Shown: positions 35,337 through 43,535 of the stretch, one piece after another
Position numbering within the stretch: the stretch's first letter is position 1
Layout of the letters: every line of letters starts with the position of its first letter
NCBI GenBank assembly: GCA_902470815.1
Contig: CABRHS010000002.1
Location: 62,001 to 126,000, forward strand
Reading direction: 5' to 3'
From: an uncultured Collinsella sp.
GTDB lineage: Bacteria > Actinomycetota > Coriobacteriia > Coriobacteriales > Coriobacteriaceae
Length of the DNA stretch: 64,000 bases
Notes under the pieces: generated by a model
Told to the model about the DNA's origin: nothing
The model's input: only the letters and a program-made list of their open reading frames with translations
The model's database searches: none
Translations under genes and position numbers: made by a program

Positions 35337-35774
35337 TCACAGATCCGATGCATCGACCAGCTTGACGTCGGATTCTGCCAGTGCTCGGGCGAACAGGCCG
35401 CGTCCTTCGACGAGCCTTCCGGTGAACGTGCCGTCGTAAACCTGATGCACTCCGCAGCTCGGGCTGCGCGACTGCAGGACGGCGGCGGCCAACTCACCCG
35501 CCTCGATATACCGCTCGAGCCGCGACATCTCGGCCGCGACCCCCGCGCGATACTCGGCATCCACGCTGACGCCCAGGTCGTTCACGACCTTCCCGTCGAC
35601 GATCTCCGCGGGAGGACGGGGCGTGGGAAGGCCGCCCGCAACCTCGGGACACACCGCAATGACCTCGACCTCGGGATGCTTCGCCAACTCGGAGAGCAGG
35701 CGCTCGCTGCGGTTATTGCCGCCGCTGTATTTGCAGTTCTCGCCCAACAGGCATGCGCTTACCGCGATCTTCAT
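35337..35774 (-). CDS. DUF523 family protein
   Basis: 145 residues of the DUF523 family, recognised by SACLLGENCKYSGGNN at the N-terminus, CPEVAGGLPTPRPPAEI in the middle and LQSRSPSCGVHQVYDG near the C-terminus. The three conserved Cys regions (CLLG/CKYSG, CPEV, SPSCG) suggest a metal or cluster site. The biochemical role is unknown. The ATG at 35774 has GGGAGG 5 bases upstream. It sits just after the rpsT terminator. Confidence 0.88.
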   Translation of the reverse strand: MKIAVSACLLGENCKYSGGNNRSERLLSELAKHPEVEVIAVCPEVAGGLPTPRPPAEIVDGKVVNDLGVSVDAEYRAGVAAEMSRLERYIEAGELAAAVLQSRSPSCGVHQVYDGTFTGRLVEGRGLFARALAESDVKLVDASDL

Positions 35775-35788
35775 GGTACCTCCCATGC

Positions 35789-35814
35789 AAAACGGGCCCC
35801 GCAAGCGGGACCCG
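35789..35814 (-). terminator. intrinsic terminator of rpsT
   Basis: On the minus strand CGGGTCCCGC (35814-35805) pairs with GCGGGGCCCG (35102 offset: 35802-35793) with one central mismatch and a TT loop, followed by TTTT. It begins 28 bases after the rpsT stop. Confidence 0.8.
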
Positions 35815-35841
35815 TCGAAGAACAAGCTATGTTGCGAAACC

Positions 35842-36102
35842 TTAGAGGGTGTTCACGAGCTTCTGGATGCCGGACTTGCGGTTGGCAGCCTGGTTCTTGT
35901 GGATGACGCCCTTGGCGACGGCCTTGTCCAGCTTGCGGTAGGCGGTGGTGGCAGCAGCCTGGGCAGCGGCCTTGTCGCCAGCCTCAACGGCGGCCTTGAC
36001 GTGCTTGATAACGGTCTTGAGCTCGGAGCGGATCGCCTTGTTGCGGACGCGAGCAACCTCGCTGGTGCGGATGCGCTTCTTCTGAGACTTGATGTTTGCC
36101 AT
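35842..36102 (-). CDS. rpsT: 30S ribosomal protein S20
   Basis: 86 residues, the usual S20 length, basic and helical: [20 protein letters not shown] then [20 protein letters not shown], ending in [13 protein letters not shown]. It binds 16S rRNA. The ATG at 36102 has AAAGGAA upstream. It is monocistronic, with its own promoter and terminator, next to holA as in many bacteria. Confidence 0.97.
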   Translation of the reverse strand: MANIKSQKKRIRTSEVARVRNKAIRSELKTVIKHVKAAVEAGDKAAAQAAATTAYRKLDKAVAKGVIHKNQAANRKSGIQKLVNTL

Positions 36103-36183
36103 CGGGTTCGGTTCCTTTCGGGTACTTACAAGGTCTTACTATCCGGCCTCTGAGACACGGTTGTTGAGGTCATACGGGCGAGT

Positions 36184-36212
36184 ATTTTACACGCGCCTTG
36201 GCGACGACGCAA
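36184..36212 (-). promoter_or_regulatory. rpsT promoter
   Basis: The minus strand has TTGCGT (36212-36207), a 17-base spacer and TAAAAT (36189-36184). Transcription should start near 36177, giving a leader of about 75 bases before the rpsT ATG. Confidence 0.7.
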
Positions 36213-36293
36213 GCCGTATCGCGCAATTGTGCAGGTTACTTGCGGAATACACAAGTTTGCCGCGAAATGCCGCACGCGACGCGCGCCGAGGAA

Positions 36294-37259
36294 TCAACGA
36301 GCGGGGCGCGTCATGTCGATGACCCACATGCGGAGCGAGAGCTCGCTGTCGCGCGACCCCTTGAGCGCAAGCTCGACTTCGGCGGCCTGCGAGAGCGCCG
36401 CGACGAGCTCCTCCATGCGCCAGCGCCGCGCCCAGGAGAGATGATTCTTGACCTGCCACCCCTGGACGCCGAGCTCCGCGGCGAGCTGGGCCCCCTGCCC
36501 TCGCGCGTCGAGCGCCTTGGCGATGATAAGCTCGCGCAGCCGCGTGACCAAGAGCGACCAGAGCCTGACCTCGCTCTTGGCCGGCTGCAGGTCGAGGAGT
36601 TCCAGGGACTTCACCGCGTCGCGGGCGGCCACGGCGTTCAGGAACTCCCAGGGCTTGACCTCGGCCGTCCTCATCACGTGCCGCTCGACATCCGCCAACG
36701 TGATCTCGGTGCCGGACACGATGGCGGCGAGCTTCTTGACCTCGTTGTCCAGCATGCGGGTGTTCTCGCCGGCGCGGGCGACCAGCGCCTCCGCGACGGG
36801 GACGCCCATCGCCTTGCCGTGCGCGGCGGCCATCTTCACCACCTGCGGAGGCATCTCCCACGCCTTCTTCGGGGCGCAGTCGATGACCGCCTTGTCACCG
36901 AGCTTCTTGATCGCCTTGTACAGGCGGGTATTCTTGGCGAGCGACGTGGCCACGACCAGGCACACCGTCGTGGGCGAGGGATCGGAGAAGTACTCGACGA
37001 GCGGCTCGCTCACGGCCTTGGGGAGCTTGTCGCAGTTCGCGAGGATGACCAGCCTGAACTCACTGCCCATGGGGAACGTGTTGAGCGAGGCGATGATGTC
37101 GTCCATCTGCGGGTCCTTGGCCATGTCGCGCTCGTCGAGGTTGAACTCGGCCATACCCGACCGCTCAAGGCGGTCTCGCATGCGCTCGACGGCGCGGGAG
37201 CTCTTGAGCTCGTCGGAACCGACGATCAGATATCCGGGGAGCAACCCAGCCTCCGCCAT
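36294..37259 (-). CDS. holA: DNA polymerase III subunit delta
   Basis: 321 residues matching clamp-loader delta: LLPGYLIVGSDELKSSRAVE at the start, the AAA-like core (EFRLVILANCDKLPKAVSEP, TTVCLVVATSLAKNTRLYKA) and the C-terminal collar domain (EFLNAVAARDAVKSLELLDL). It opens the beta clamp. The ATG at 37259 has AGGTG 6 bases upstream. The comEC-holA-rpsT order is conserved in Gram-positive bacteria, supporting the call. Confidence 0.92.
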   Translation of the reverse strand: MAEAGLLPGYLIVGSDELKSSRAVERMRDRLERSGMAEFNLDERDMAKDPQMDDIIASLNTFPMGSEFRLVILANCDKLPKAVSEPLVEYFSDPSPTTVCLVVATSLAKNTRLYKAIKKLGDKAVIDCAPKKAWEMPPQVVKMAAAHGKAMGVPVAEALVARAGENTRMLDNEVKKLAAIVSGTEITLADVERHVMRTAEVKPWEFLNAVAARDAVKSLELLDLQPAKSEVRLWSLLVTRLRELIIAKALDARGQGAQLAAELGVQGWQVKNHLSWARRWRMEELVAALSQAAEVELALKGSRDSELSLRMWVIDMTRPAR

Positions 37260-37405
37260 ATGCGCACCTCACTTGAATCGAACCCAAGCAACTACGTGAG
37301 AGAGTATAGCGAAGACGCCCGCCGGCGCGCCATGGGCACCGCCGCGGCGGCGGGCGACCCGCCGGTGCGCAGGACGTAGCCGCCGGGGCGAGGCGAGGCA
37401 AGACC

Positions 37406-39868
37406 TCATGAGTATGAGAGGCTCATGCGGGGGCCGCCCCGCCCGGGTACCACCGTGATATCGCCCGCGTCGATCGTGCACAGGAAGCGCGCGCCGCACC
37501 CGGACACCAGCCGCACGCACGATGGGTCCGGATGCCCATAGGCGTTGTCCTCACCGGCACTGGCGATCGCGACCTCGGGCCTCAATAGCGCGAGGGAATC
37601 GGCATCGACCGATACCCTGGAGCCGTGGTGCCCGATCTTGAGGACATCGACGTCGCCCACCTCGCCAGCGTACCGACCCAACTCTTCCCGCTCGGAATCT
37701 CCCGTGAGCAGCACGTCGAGAGCGCCCTCCTCACCGCCATACGAGACGTCAAGAACGAGCGAATCGGCGTTCTCCTCCCCTGTCACGGGGGCATCGGGCC
37801 ACACCGCGCGGCAGGCGAACCCGCCGACGCGCAGGACATCGCCCTCCCCCATCTCGACGATCGGCAACCCGCACGCCTTGACATCGTCCGGCGCATGCGT
37901 CGCGGCGCCCCGGGCGACGACGAGCGCGTCCGTGGGCACATATGGAAGAAACTCGGGCAACCCTCCCCAATGGTCGCGATCCCAATGCGTCACCACCAGC
38001 GCGTCGAGCCTGAACACGCGGTTGCGGGCGAGGGCCTCTCGCGTCGCCTCGTCCACCCCGGCGTCGACGAGCACCGCATGGGACCCGTGTCGCAGCAAGA
38101 TGGCATCCCCTTGGCCCACGTCGAGCACCGTGACGGAGGGCGGGGCGAACAGCGTCCATCGGGCGACGCCGAAAGCCGCCAGCGAGCAGACGACGCCCAG
38201 CAGCGCGGCCAGGCGCCGCGGAGAGACCCGTTCCCATCGCGCATACAGGACGCATGCGGCCCCATACAGGACGGGGCCCAACCACCATGTCGGCGCTACC
38301 GCGATCGCGGCGTGGGGTATGCCCGCGAACAGGCCCGCGAGGAACGTGGCGGACTTGGCGAGCGCCACGGGCACCCACACCAGGGCATCCGCGACCGCGC
38401 CGAGCGCGCCCGCAGGCACAAGCGGGCCGAGCATCGAGACGGCCCCGTTGAGGATGACCCCGGCCGAGACCGCACCGAGACCCGTCACCAGCAAGGCGCT
38501 CATCACTGGGCCGACCGCGATGTTGGCGAGCGGGGCGATGAGGGACATCTCGCCGAAGACCGGTATCGTGATGGGCAGCGTGGCCCACTGCGCCACGAGC
38601 GCCAGGGCGAGGGGCTCGGCGAGAGCAGATGGGAGCCCGAGCCGCCCGAGGATATGGGCCATTTGGCGCGAGAACACCGTTATGAAGAGGACGCTCGCGG
38701 CGGAGAGCTGAAAGCCGACGTCGAACACCACCCCGGGATCGAGCCACGACATGACCGAGACGGTCGCGAACAGCGATGACGGGGCATGCGCGCGACGGCC
38801 CCCAAGAACCGAGATCGACGCCATACCCACCATGCAGACGGAGCGCAACGCCGACGGGGAGCCGCCGGTGAACAGCACATACAAGCCCATCACCGCGAAG
38901 AGCAGGGTCTCCCGTAGGGCCCGCCCGAAGCGCGTCCGCCTCATGGCCCGGCTGAGCGAGGCTGCGATATAGGCAAGATGACCCCCGGACACCGCAACGA
39001 GATGGGTAAGCCCGCAGCGCGAGAAAGACTCATACCCCTCGGTGACTGAGAGCTCGCTCACGCGCCCGCAAACCGTGCCGGCGAGCAGCGAGCGCCCAGC
39101 GTCGCGGGCCGGGTCGATGACGTCGAGCGCCGAGGACCGCACCGCCCCCAGCGGCGAGCGACCCGCCGCCGGGTCGCAGCGCAGGACCGAGCTGACCTTG
39201 AGGGAGCCGGATTCGCCCTTCATGAAACGGCTCCGGTCCCATTCGCCGTCGCCAAGGGGCTCGAACCTCCCCACGGCGTGCAGCCGATCGCCATCGGAAT
39301 ATTCCCTCTGAACCGTCATGCGAGCCCGGCACGAACCCACAGCCCGACCGGAGCCCGAGACGTCGACCGTCGCGGAGTAGCCGCGCTCCCCGATATGCGG
39401 ATCGCCCCTGACCGTGAGCGCGCACCGGCTCACAACGACCCCGTCCGCCCATGACGTCCGCTGCTGCCACCCCCACAGGGCCCGCGCCGACGCCGCGCCG
39501 CCCGCGAGGATGCCCAATCCCGCGAACATGACGGAGGCGACGGCGAACCCGCGGGCCCCCTGCGCCCTCAGCACGCGCAGCAGGGCATCCAGCCGCGCTC
39601 GGCGAGACGGCCTGAACATGATGCGTCCCGGGCCGCTCGACCGCGGGCAATGTGACGACAAGGCGATTGGTACTGCAAACGCGAATAGGCCCACGCTCAT
39701 CGCGGTGAGAACGGCGATCCACGGAACGACTTCGCCGCGGCCGTGCCTCATCCACCCCATCTGCATGATCAAGGCAGCGGTCGCGCATGAAGCCAGGGCC
39801 ATGAACGCGATGGGCGGGATATACGGGCGCGGCGGCGCCTCCGGAGCGGGGCCATTCATGGCCGTCAT
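37406..39868 (-). CDS. comEC: ComEC/Rec2 DNA uptake channel protein
   Basis: 820 residues. Hydrophobic N-terminal helices are followed by an OB-like external domain. The Competence domain is next (LTHLVAVSGGHLAYIAASLS, ALRSVCMVGMASI) with many helices. A C-terminal metallo-beta-lactamase domain has VLDVGQGDAILLRHGSHAVL, VVTHWDRDHWGGL (the HxxxDH zinc motif) and LKIGHHGSRVS. ComEC forms the inner-membrane channel for single-stranded DNA; the MBL domain probably degrades the other strand. The ATG at 39868 overlaps the comEA stop (ATGA). All domains look intact. Confidence 0.94.
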   Translation of the reverse strand: MTAMNGPAPEAPPRPYIPPIAFMALASCATAALIMQMGWMRHGRGEVVPWIAVLTAMSVGLFAFAVPIALSSHCPRSSGPGRIMFRPSRRARLDALLRVLRAQGARGFAVASVMFAGLGILAGGAASARALWGWQQRTSWADGVVVSRCALTVRGDPHIGERGYSATVDVSGSGRAVGSCRARMTVQREYSDGDRLHAVGRFEPLGDGEWDRSRFMKGESGSLKVSSVLRCDPAAGRSPLGAVRSSALDVIDPARDAGRSLLAGTVCGRVSELSVTEGYESFSRCGLTHLVAVSGGHLAYIAASLSRAMRRTRFGRALRETLLFAVMGLYVLFTGGSPSALRSVCMVGMASISVLGGRRAHAPSSLFATVSVMSWLDPGVVFDVGFQLSAASVLFITVFSRQMAHILGRLGLPSALAEPLALALVAQWATLPITIPVFGEMSLIAPLANIAVGPVMSALLVTGLGAVSAGVILNGAVSMLGPLVPAGALGAVADALVWVPVALAKSATFLAGLFAGIPHAAIAVAPTWWLGPVLYGAACVLYARWERVSPRRLAALLGVVCSLAAFGVARWTLFAPPSVTVLDVGQGDAILLRHGSHAVLVDAGVDEATREALARNRVFRLDALVVTHWDRDHWGGLPEFLPYVPTDALVVARGAATHAPDDVKACGLPIVEMGEGDVLRVGGFACRAVWPDAPVTGEENADSLVLDVSYGGEEGALDVLLTGDSEREELGRYAGEVGDVDVLKIGHHGSRVSVDADSLALLRPEVAIASAGEDNAYGHPDPSCVRLVSGCGARFLCTIDAGDITVVPGRGGPRMSLSYS

Positions 39869-40686
39869 ACGCAGATGGAGGACTTGAGCTTGGCGAACTT
39901 CTTCTCGCCGATGCCGCTCACGCGCATGAGGTCCTCCGGCATGGCGAAGGGGCCGTTCGCCTCCCGGTCCTCCACGATCGCGCGTGCGGTGGAAGGGCCG
40001 ACGCCCGGCAGCGCGTCCAACTCATCGGCGCCCGCGCTGTTTATGTTCACCAACTGCGGGGCGTCAAGGGCAGAGCCGCCACCCGCGTCGAGACCCGAAC
40101 CGGCGCCGCCGAATGGGTCGGAAATCGCGGGGGTCGCCTCCCCATCAAGGGGCACATACACGCGCTGTCCGTCCGAGAGGCGCGCGGCGCGATTGACGCC
40201 CCTCAGGTCCGCACCGTCGATGACGCCTCCGGCGGCCGCCAGGGCATCCTCTACGCGGGCCCCGTCATCGAGCGTCACGACGCCCGGGCGCGCGACGGCG
40301 CCGGCGACGTCCACGACGACCTGGGCGGCAGGCTCACCCGCATCGCCCCGACCGGACCGTGAAGACGCCTCATCCGGACTTGACGCCTTATCGCCGGCCG
40401 ACGGTCCATCGTCATCCTCATCATCGGCGGCCCCGGCGCCCCCGGCTCCATCGGAACCCGACCCGTCGGCGGCATGGCGATCGATCTCGACGCCCACGCT
40501 CCCGCCCAGGGCCACCCCGCCATCAGGCTCAGCGCCCATCCGCCCGGCCATGAGCACACCGGTCGCCGCGGCGCCGAGCAGCAAGCCGGCGATGATCGCC
40601 ACAACCACCCCCATGGCCGGTCTCTGCCGCACCACGAGCATCGCCCGCCTCCACAATGCGGGCTTGTCATCGATACCTTGCGCCAT
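39865..40686 (-). CDS. comEA: ComEA DNA-binding competence protein
   Basis: 273 residues. One membrane helix near the N-terminus (MGVVVAIIAGLLLGAAATGV) precedes a long Asp/Ser/Gly-rich linker. A SLBB domain (VVVDVAGAVARPGVVTLDDG) and a double helix-hairpin-helix domain (LVNINSAGADELDALPGVGP, MRVSGIGEKKFAKLK) follow. ComEA binds incoming double-stranded DNA outside the membrane and hands it to ComEC. The ATG at 40686 is preceded by GGAGGTG, which also forms one arm of a terminator-like hairpin. The gene overlaps comEC by 4 bases. Confidence 0.92.
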   Translation of the reverse strand: MAQGIDDKPALWRRAMLVVRQRPAMGVVVAIIAGLLLGAAATGVLMAGRMGAEPDGGVALGGSVGVEIDRHAADGSGSDGAGGAGAADDEDDDGPSAGDKASSPDEASSRSGRGDAGEPAAQVVVDVAGAVARPGVVTLDDGARVEDALAAAGGVIDGADLRGVNRAARLSDGQRVYVPLDGEATPAISDPFGGAGSGLDAGGGSALDAPQLVNINSAGADELDALPGVGPSTARAIVEDREANGPFAMPEDLMRVSGIGEKKFAKLKSSICV

Positions 40687-40687
40687 G

Positions 40688-40729
40688 AAAAACACCTCCC
40701 CCGGCAGCATCATCTGCCTGAGGGAGGTG
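40688..40729 (-). terminator. terminator-like hairpin containing the comEA ribosome-binding site
   Basis: On the minus strand CACCTCCC (40729-40722) pairs perfectly with GGGAGGTG (40700-40693). An inner GGCAG/CTGCC stem and ATGATG loop lie between. TTTTT follows (40692-40688), then C and the comEA ATG. The GGAGGTG arm is the comEA Shine-Dalgarno. The hairpin could end transcription from thiI, or hide the ribosome-binding site, or both. Confidence 0.8.
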
Positions 40730-40782
40730 CTTGACGACCTCGATTTGAAATAACGGCCGACCACCAGTTGAGGGCTCAGGCG

Positions 40783-40824
40783 CGCATCGGACGCACCATG
40801 CGCGAATCGCGCAAGACCGATGCG
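40783..40824. other. nested inverted repeats in the thiI-comEA gap
   Basis: CGCATCGG (40783-40790) pairs with CCGATGCG (40817-40824), enclosing GCGCG/CGCGC (40800-40804 with 40808-40812). No T-run is adjacent. It lies 37 bases after the thiI stop and may stabilise or end the thiI transcript. Confidence 0.45.
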
Positions 40825-40860
40825 AGAACCGTGCGAGGCCCGGCGCGACGCCCGGGAGGC

Positions 40861-42168
40861 CTACGCCGTCTGCGTCCCCGCCCCGCCCTCAAGGGACGTT
40901 TGGGGCTCGCCACCCGCCTCGACCTCGCGGTCGGGACGGATATAGCGGAGCGCCAGCTCGTCATGGCGCTCGCGCATGGCGCGCGGGCGCTTGTAGACGG
41001 GGGCCGTGAAGTCTACGTACTCAACGTGCTCGACGAGGTAATCGATCATCGCGTCATGATCGAACATGTCCCACGCCTCGTGCACGGCGTCCATCTTGGC
41101 ATGCGTCTCGGGACGTCGCGGCATGAACAGCGTGCAGCAGTCGGGCGCCGTCTGGCACGAGATCTCATACGTGCCGATCTGCTTGGCGCGCTCGATGATC
41201 TCCTGCTTATCGGAGCCGATGAGCGGGCGGAAGACGGGGATTTCCACGACCTCGTTGACGGCCATGATGTTCTCGAGCGTCTGCGACGCCACCTGTCCCA
41301 GGGACTCGCCGGTGACGAGAGCCTTGGCGCCCTCAATGCGGGCGATGCGCTCGGCGACGGAGTACATCACACGGCGATACATGATCACCCTCAGGTCGGA
41401 CGGGGTCTTGAGCGAGATCTCGCGCTGGCAGTCGCCGAAGGGGACCACGTACATGCGCCCGATCTGAACCGCGGGAGCGAGCTGCTCGATGATGTCCTGA
41501 CACAGGTACTCGCTCGTGTCGGCCGTCTGCGGCCGGCCCGAGAAATGAATCGGCACCACGACCGCGCCGCGGCGGGCGAGCTGCCAGGTCGCGACGGGCG
41601 AGTCGATTCCTGAGGAGAGCAGCGTGACCACCTTGCCGGCGCTGCCCTGGGGCAGGCCTCCGACGCCGCGCATGCTCTTGGCGTACACGTACACGCTTCC
41701 CTGGACCACGAGCACGTGCACCGTGGCGTCGGGCTCGCGCATCTTGACTTTCTTCTCGGGATAAGCGAGGCACAGGGCCTCGCCGACCTGCTGGTTGAGG
41801 TCCATGCTCGTGAGCTCGTAATCGGTGTTCGATCGGCGCGCGGCCACCTTGAAGGTCTCGAACGGCCCGAACTCGGCCAGGGCATCGATCGCGGCTCGAC
41901 AGTACTCTGCGGGTTCGCGGTTGGTGTGGAACGCGCACGAGCAGCGGGCGACGCCGGGGACCTTGGCGATGAGCGGCATGGCGCGCTCGGCCTCTCCCTT
42001 GGCGGAGAAGGTGATGAGGATGTGCCCGGAGATGCGCGTTATGCATGAAACGGAAAAGGCGGCCAGGGCCGCCTTGCAGGAATCCATGAGGATGCGCTCG
42101 AACCGGGCTCGGTTCTTGCCCTTGAGTCCTATCTCGTGATAGTGAACCAGGCAGACGCGGCTGGCCAT
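40861..42168 (-). CDS. thiI: tRNA 4-thiouridine synthase ThiI (no rhodanese domain)
   Basis: 435 residues. An N-terminal ferredoxin-like and THUMP region (VHYHEIGLKGKNRARFERIL) is followed by the PP-loop ATPase core with VTLLSSGIDSPVATWQLARR. GESLGQVASQTLENI and TAPDCCTLFMPRRP are ThiI landmarks, the latter holding a conserved Cys pair. The C-terminal rhodanese domain of E. coli ThiI is absent, as in Bacillus, where a partner cysteine desulfurase supplies sulfur. It thiolates U8 of tRNA. Its stop region is followed by two hairpins. The ATG at 42168 is immediately after the rpoZ stop. Confidence 0.94.
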   Translation of the reverse strand: MASRVCLVHYHEIGLKGKNRARFERILMDSCKAALAAFSVSCITRISGHILITFSAKGEAERAMPLIAKVPGVARCSCAFHTNREPAEYCRAAIDALAEFGPFETFKVAARRSNTDYELTSMDLNQQVGEALCLAYPEKKVKMREPDATVHVLVVQGSVYVYAKSMRGVGGLPQGSAGKVVTLLSSGIDSPVATWQLARRGAVVVPIHFSGRPQTADTSEYLCQDIIEQLAPAVQIGRMYVVPFGDCQREISLKTPSDLRVIMYRRVMYSVAERIARIEGAKALVTGESLGQVASQTLENIMAVNEVVEIPVFRPLIGSDKQEIIERAKQIGTYEISCQTAPDCCTLFMPRRPETHAKMDAVHEAWDMFDHDAMIDYLVEHVEYVDFTAPVYKRPRAMRERHDELALRYIRPDREVEAGGEPQTSLEGGAGTQTA

Positions 42169-42453
42169 CTACGCTTCCGTCGGGTCGATGTGGCCCAGTG
42201 CGGCCTCATAGCGAGCGTGATCGTACGAGATGGTGCCGTCCACGATCTCCTCCATGGCCATGGAGATGGTGTCCTTGCCCGAGAGCATGACGGTGAGGTC
42301 ATCGGTCTCCTGGACAGCGAGCACGCGGTTGTGCTGACCTCGCAGCATGTTGTTGATGTCGCAGGCGCGCTGGGACGCGAGCGAGGAGAGCAGGAAGCGG
42401 TTGTGGTCGGTCTTTTCCAGCAGGTCATCGATAGCGGGCTTCACAACAGACAC
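42169..42453 (-). CDS. rpoZ: RNA polymerase omega subunit
   Basis: 94 residues: SVVKPAIDDLLEKTDHNRFL followed by SQRACDINNMLRGQ, with the conserved omega core (KPLTIAMEEI in variant form, SGKDTISMAMEEIVDGTISY). It aids assembly of the RNA polymerase core. The start is the GTG at 42453, with AAGGA 10 bases upstream and 4 bases from the gmk stop. The gmk-rpoZ order is standard in actinobacteria and Firmicutes. Confidence 0.9.
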   Translation of the reverse strand: MSVVKPAIDDLLEKTDHNRFLLSSLASQRACDINNMLRGQHNRVLAVQETDDLTVMLSGKDTISMAMEEIVDGTISYDHARYEAALGHIDPTEA

Positions 42454-42457
42454 GTCA

Positions 42458-43027
42458 TCAGATCCTTTCGTGACGGTGCAGTACGGCAATGAGCTCCTCG
42501 GTGGCGCGATCGAGGTCGTCGTTGACCAGGACCTCGTCGTAACGGTCGCGCAGGCGCATCTCGCTCTCGGCGGTATGCAGGCGAAGCTCGAGGGACTCGG
42601 GGGTCTCGGAACCGCGGCCGATCAGTCGGTCGCGAAGGACCTCGAGCGACGGGGGCTCGATGAAGATGAGAACGGCATCCGGGAAGCGCTCCTTGACGGC
42701 GAGCGCGCCCTGCACGTCGATCTCCAGGATGAGGGACTGGCCGGTGGCCAGGTTGCGCTCCACCTCGCTGGCAAGCGTGCCATAGCGATGGTCGTGCACC
42801 TGGGCCCACTCGATGAACTCCCCCGCCTCGATCCGCGCGGTGAAATCATCATCGGTCAGGAAGTAGTAATTGACGCCGTCCACCTCGCCGGCGCGCGGGC
42901 CCCTCGTGGTAGCGGAAACCGTCAGGCCCAGGTTGGGCATCTGCTCGCGCACGCGCGAGACGAGAGTGCCCTTCCCTGCGCCTGACGGCCCGGAAATCAC
43001 AAAGAGCTTTGACTCGCTCTTGCCCAC
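42458..43027 (-). CDS. gmk: guanylate kinase
   Basis: 189 residues: P-loop ISGPSGAGKGTLVSRV, GMP-binding VSATTRGPRAGEVDGVNYYF, EFIEWAQVHDHRYGT and LEIDVQGALAVKERFPDAVL. It phosphorylates GMP to GDP. The start is a GTG at 43027, directly adjoining the mihF stop with no gap, so mihF, gmk and rpoZ are translationally chained. Confidence 0.97.
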   Translation of the reverse strand: MGKSESKLFVISGPSGAGKGTLVSRVREQMPNLGLTVSATTRGPRAGEVDGVNYYFLTDDDFTARIEAGEFIEWAQVHDHRYGTLASEVERNLATGQSLILEIDVQGALAVKERFPDAVLIFIEPPSLEVLRDRLIGRGSETPESLELRLHTAESEMRLRDRYDEVLVNDDLDRATEELIAVLHRHERI

Positions 43028-43336
43028 TTACTTGGTGAGCTGCTCGAGGAGCTGCTCGCGCTGACGGACGCCGAGGCCCTGAACGCGGCGGGTGGCGGAG
43101 ATGCCCAGCTCGTCCATGATCTTGGCGGCCTTGGCCTTGCCGTAACCAGGGAGGGACTCGATGAGGGTGGAGACCTTCATGCGGGAGGCGATGGGGTCAT
43201 CGGAGTTGAGGACGGACTCGAGGGTCGTCTCGCCCTTCTTGATCTTCTCGCGAAGCTCGGCGCGAGCGTGACGGGCGGCAGCGGCCTTCTCGAGAGCGGC
43301 CTTGCGCTGCTCATCGGTGAGCTGAGGAAGCGCCAT
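43028..43336 (-). CDS. mihF: actinobacterial integration host factor (mIHF)
   Basis: 102 residues. The helical N-terminus (ALPQLTDEQRKAALEKAAAA) is followed by the H2TH-like DNA-binding end (LIESLPGYGKAKAAKIMDEL, GVRQREQLLEQL). The mIHF family is confined to actinobacteria and binds and bends DNA; this protein is a main taxonomic clue. The ATG at 43336 has GGAGG 6 bases upstream. It leads the mihF-gmk-rpoZ-thiI run. Confidence 0.93.
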   Translation of the reverse strand: MALPQLTDEQRKAALEKAAAARHARAELREKIKKGETTLESVLNSDDPIASRMKVSTLIESLPGYGKAKAAKIMDELGISATRRVQGLGVRQREQLLEQLTK

Positions 43337-43473
43337 GTGTACCTCCAAAATCGGAATTCTCATACAAATACAGGTTCAGATACGGGCATTTACGTGCGTG
43401 TTTGAACCTTCAACAGTCCCATAGGGTAGTCGATGGGGCACCAAAGTGCAAGCTTATGGGCGAAAACATGCGC

Positions 43474-43522
43474 AAAAACGCCTGCGAGGCCGTCCTGGTG
43501 CGCAAATCAGGGGCCCCGCAGG
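43474..43522 (-). terminator. intrinsic terminator of the pyr operon
   Basis: CCTGCGAGGCC (43481-43491) pairs with GGCCCCGCAGG (43512-43522) with one mismatch, and an inner CCTG/CAGG stem. On the minus strand the stem is followed by CG? then TTTTT (43478-43474). It begins 13 bases after the pyrF stop. Confidence 0.75.
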
Positions 43523-43535
43523 CGCCACTTCATGA

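Noticed and set aside
35158..35340. 60-codon minus-strand frame between the DUF523 and DUF3784 genes
   Set aside because: No Shine-Dalgarno, no recognisable family, and a strong terminator hairpin runs through it.
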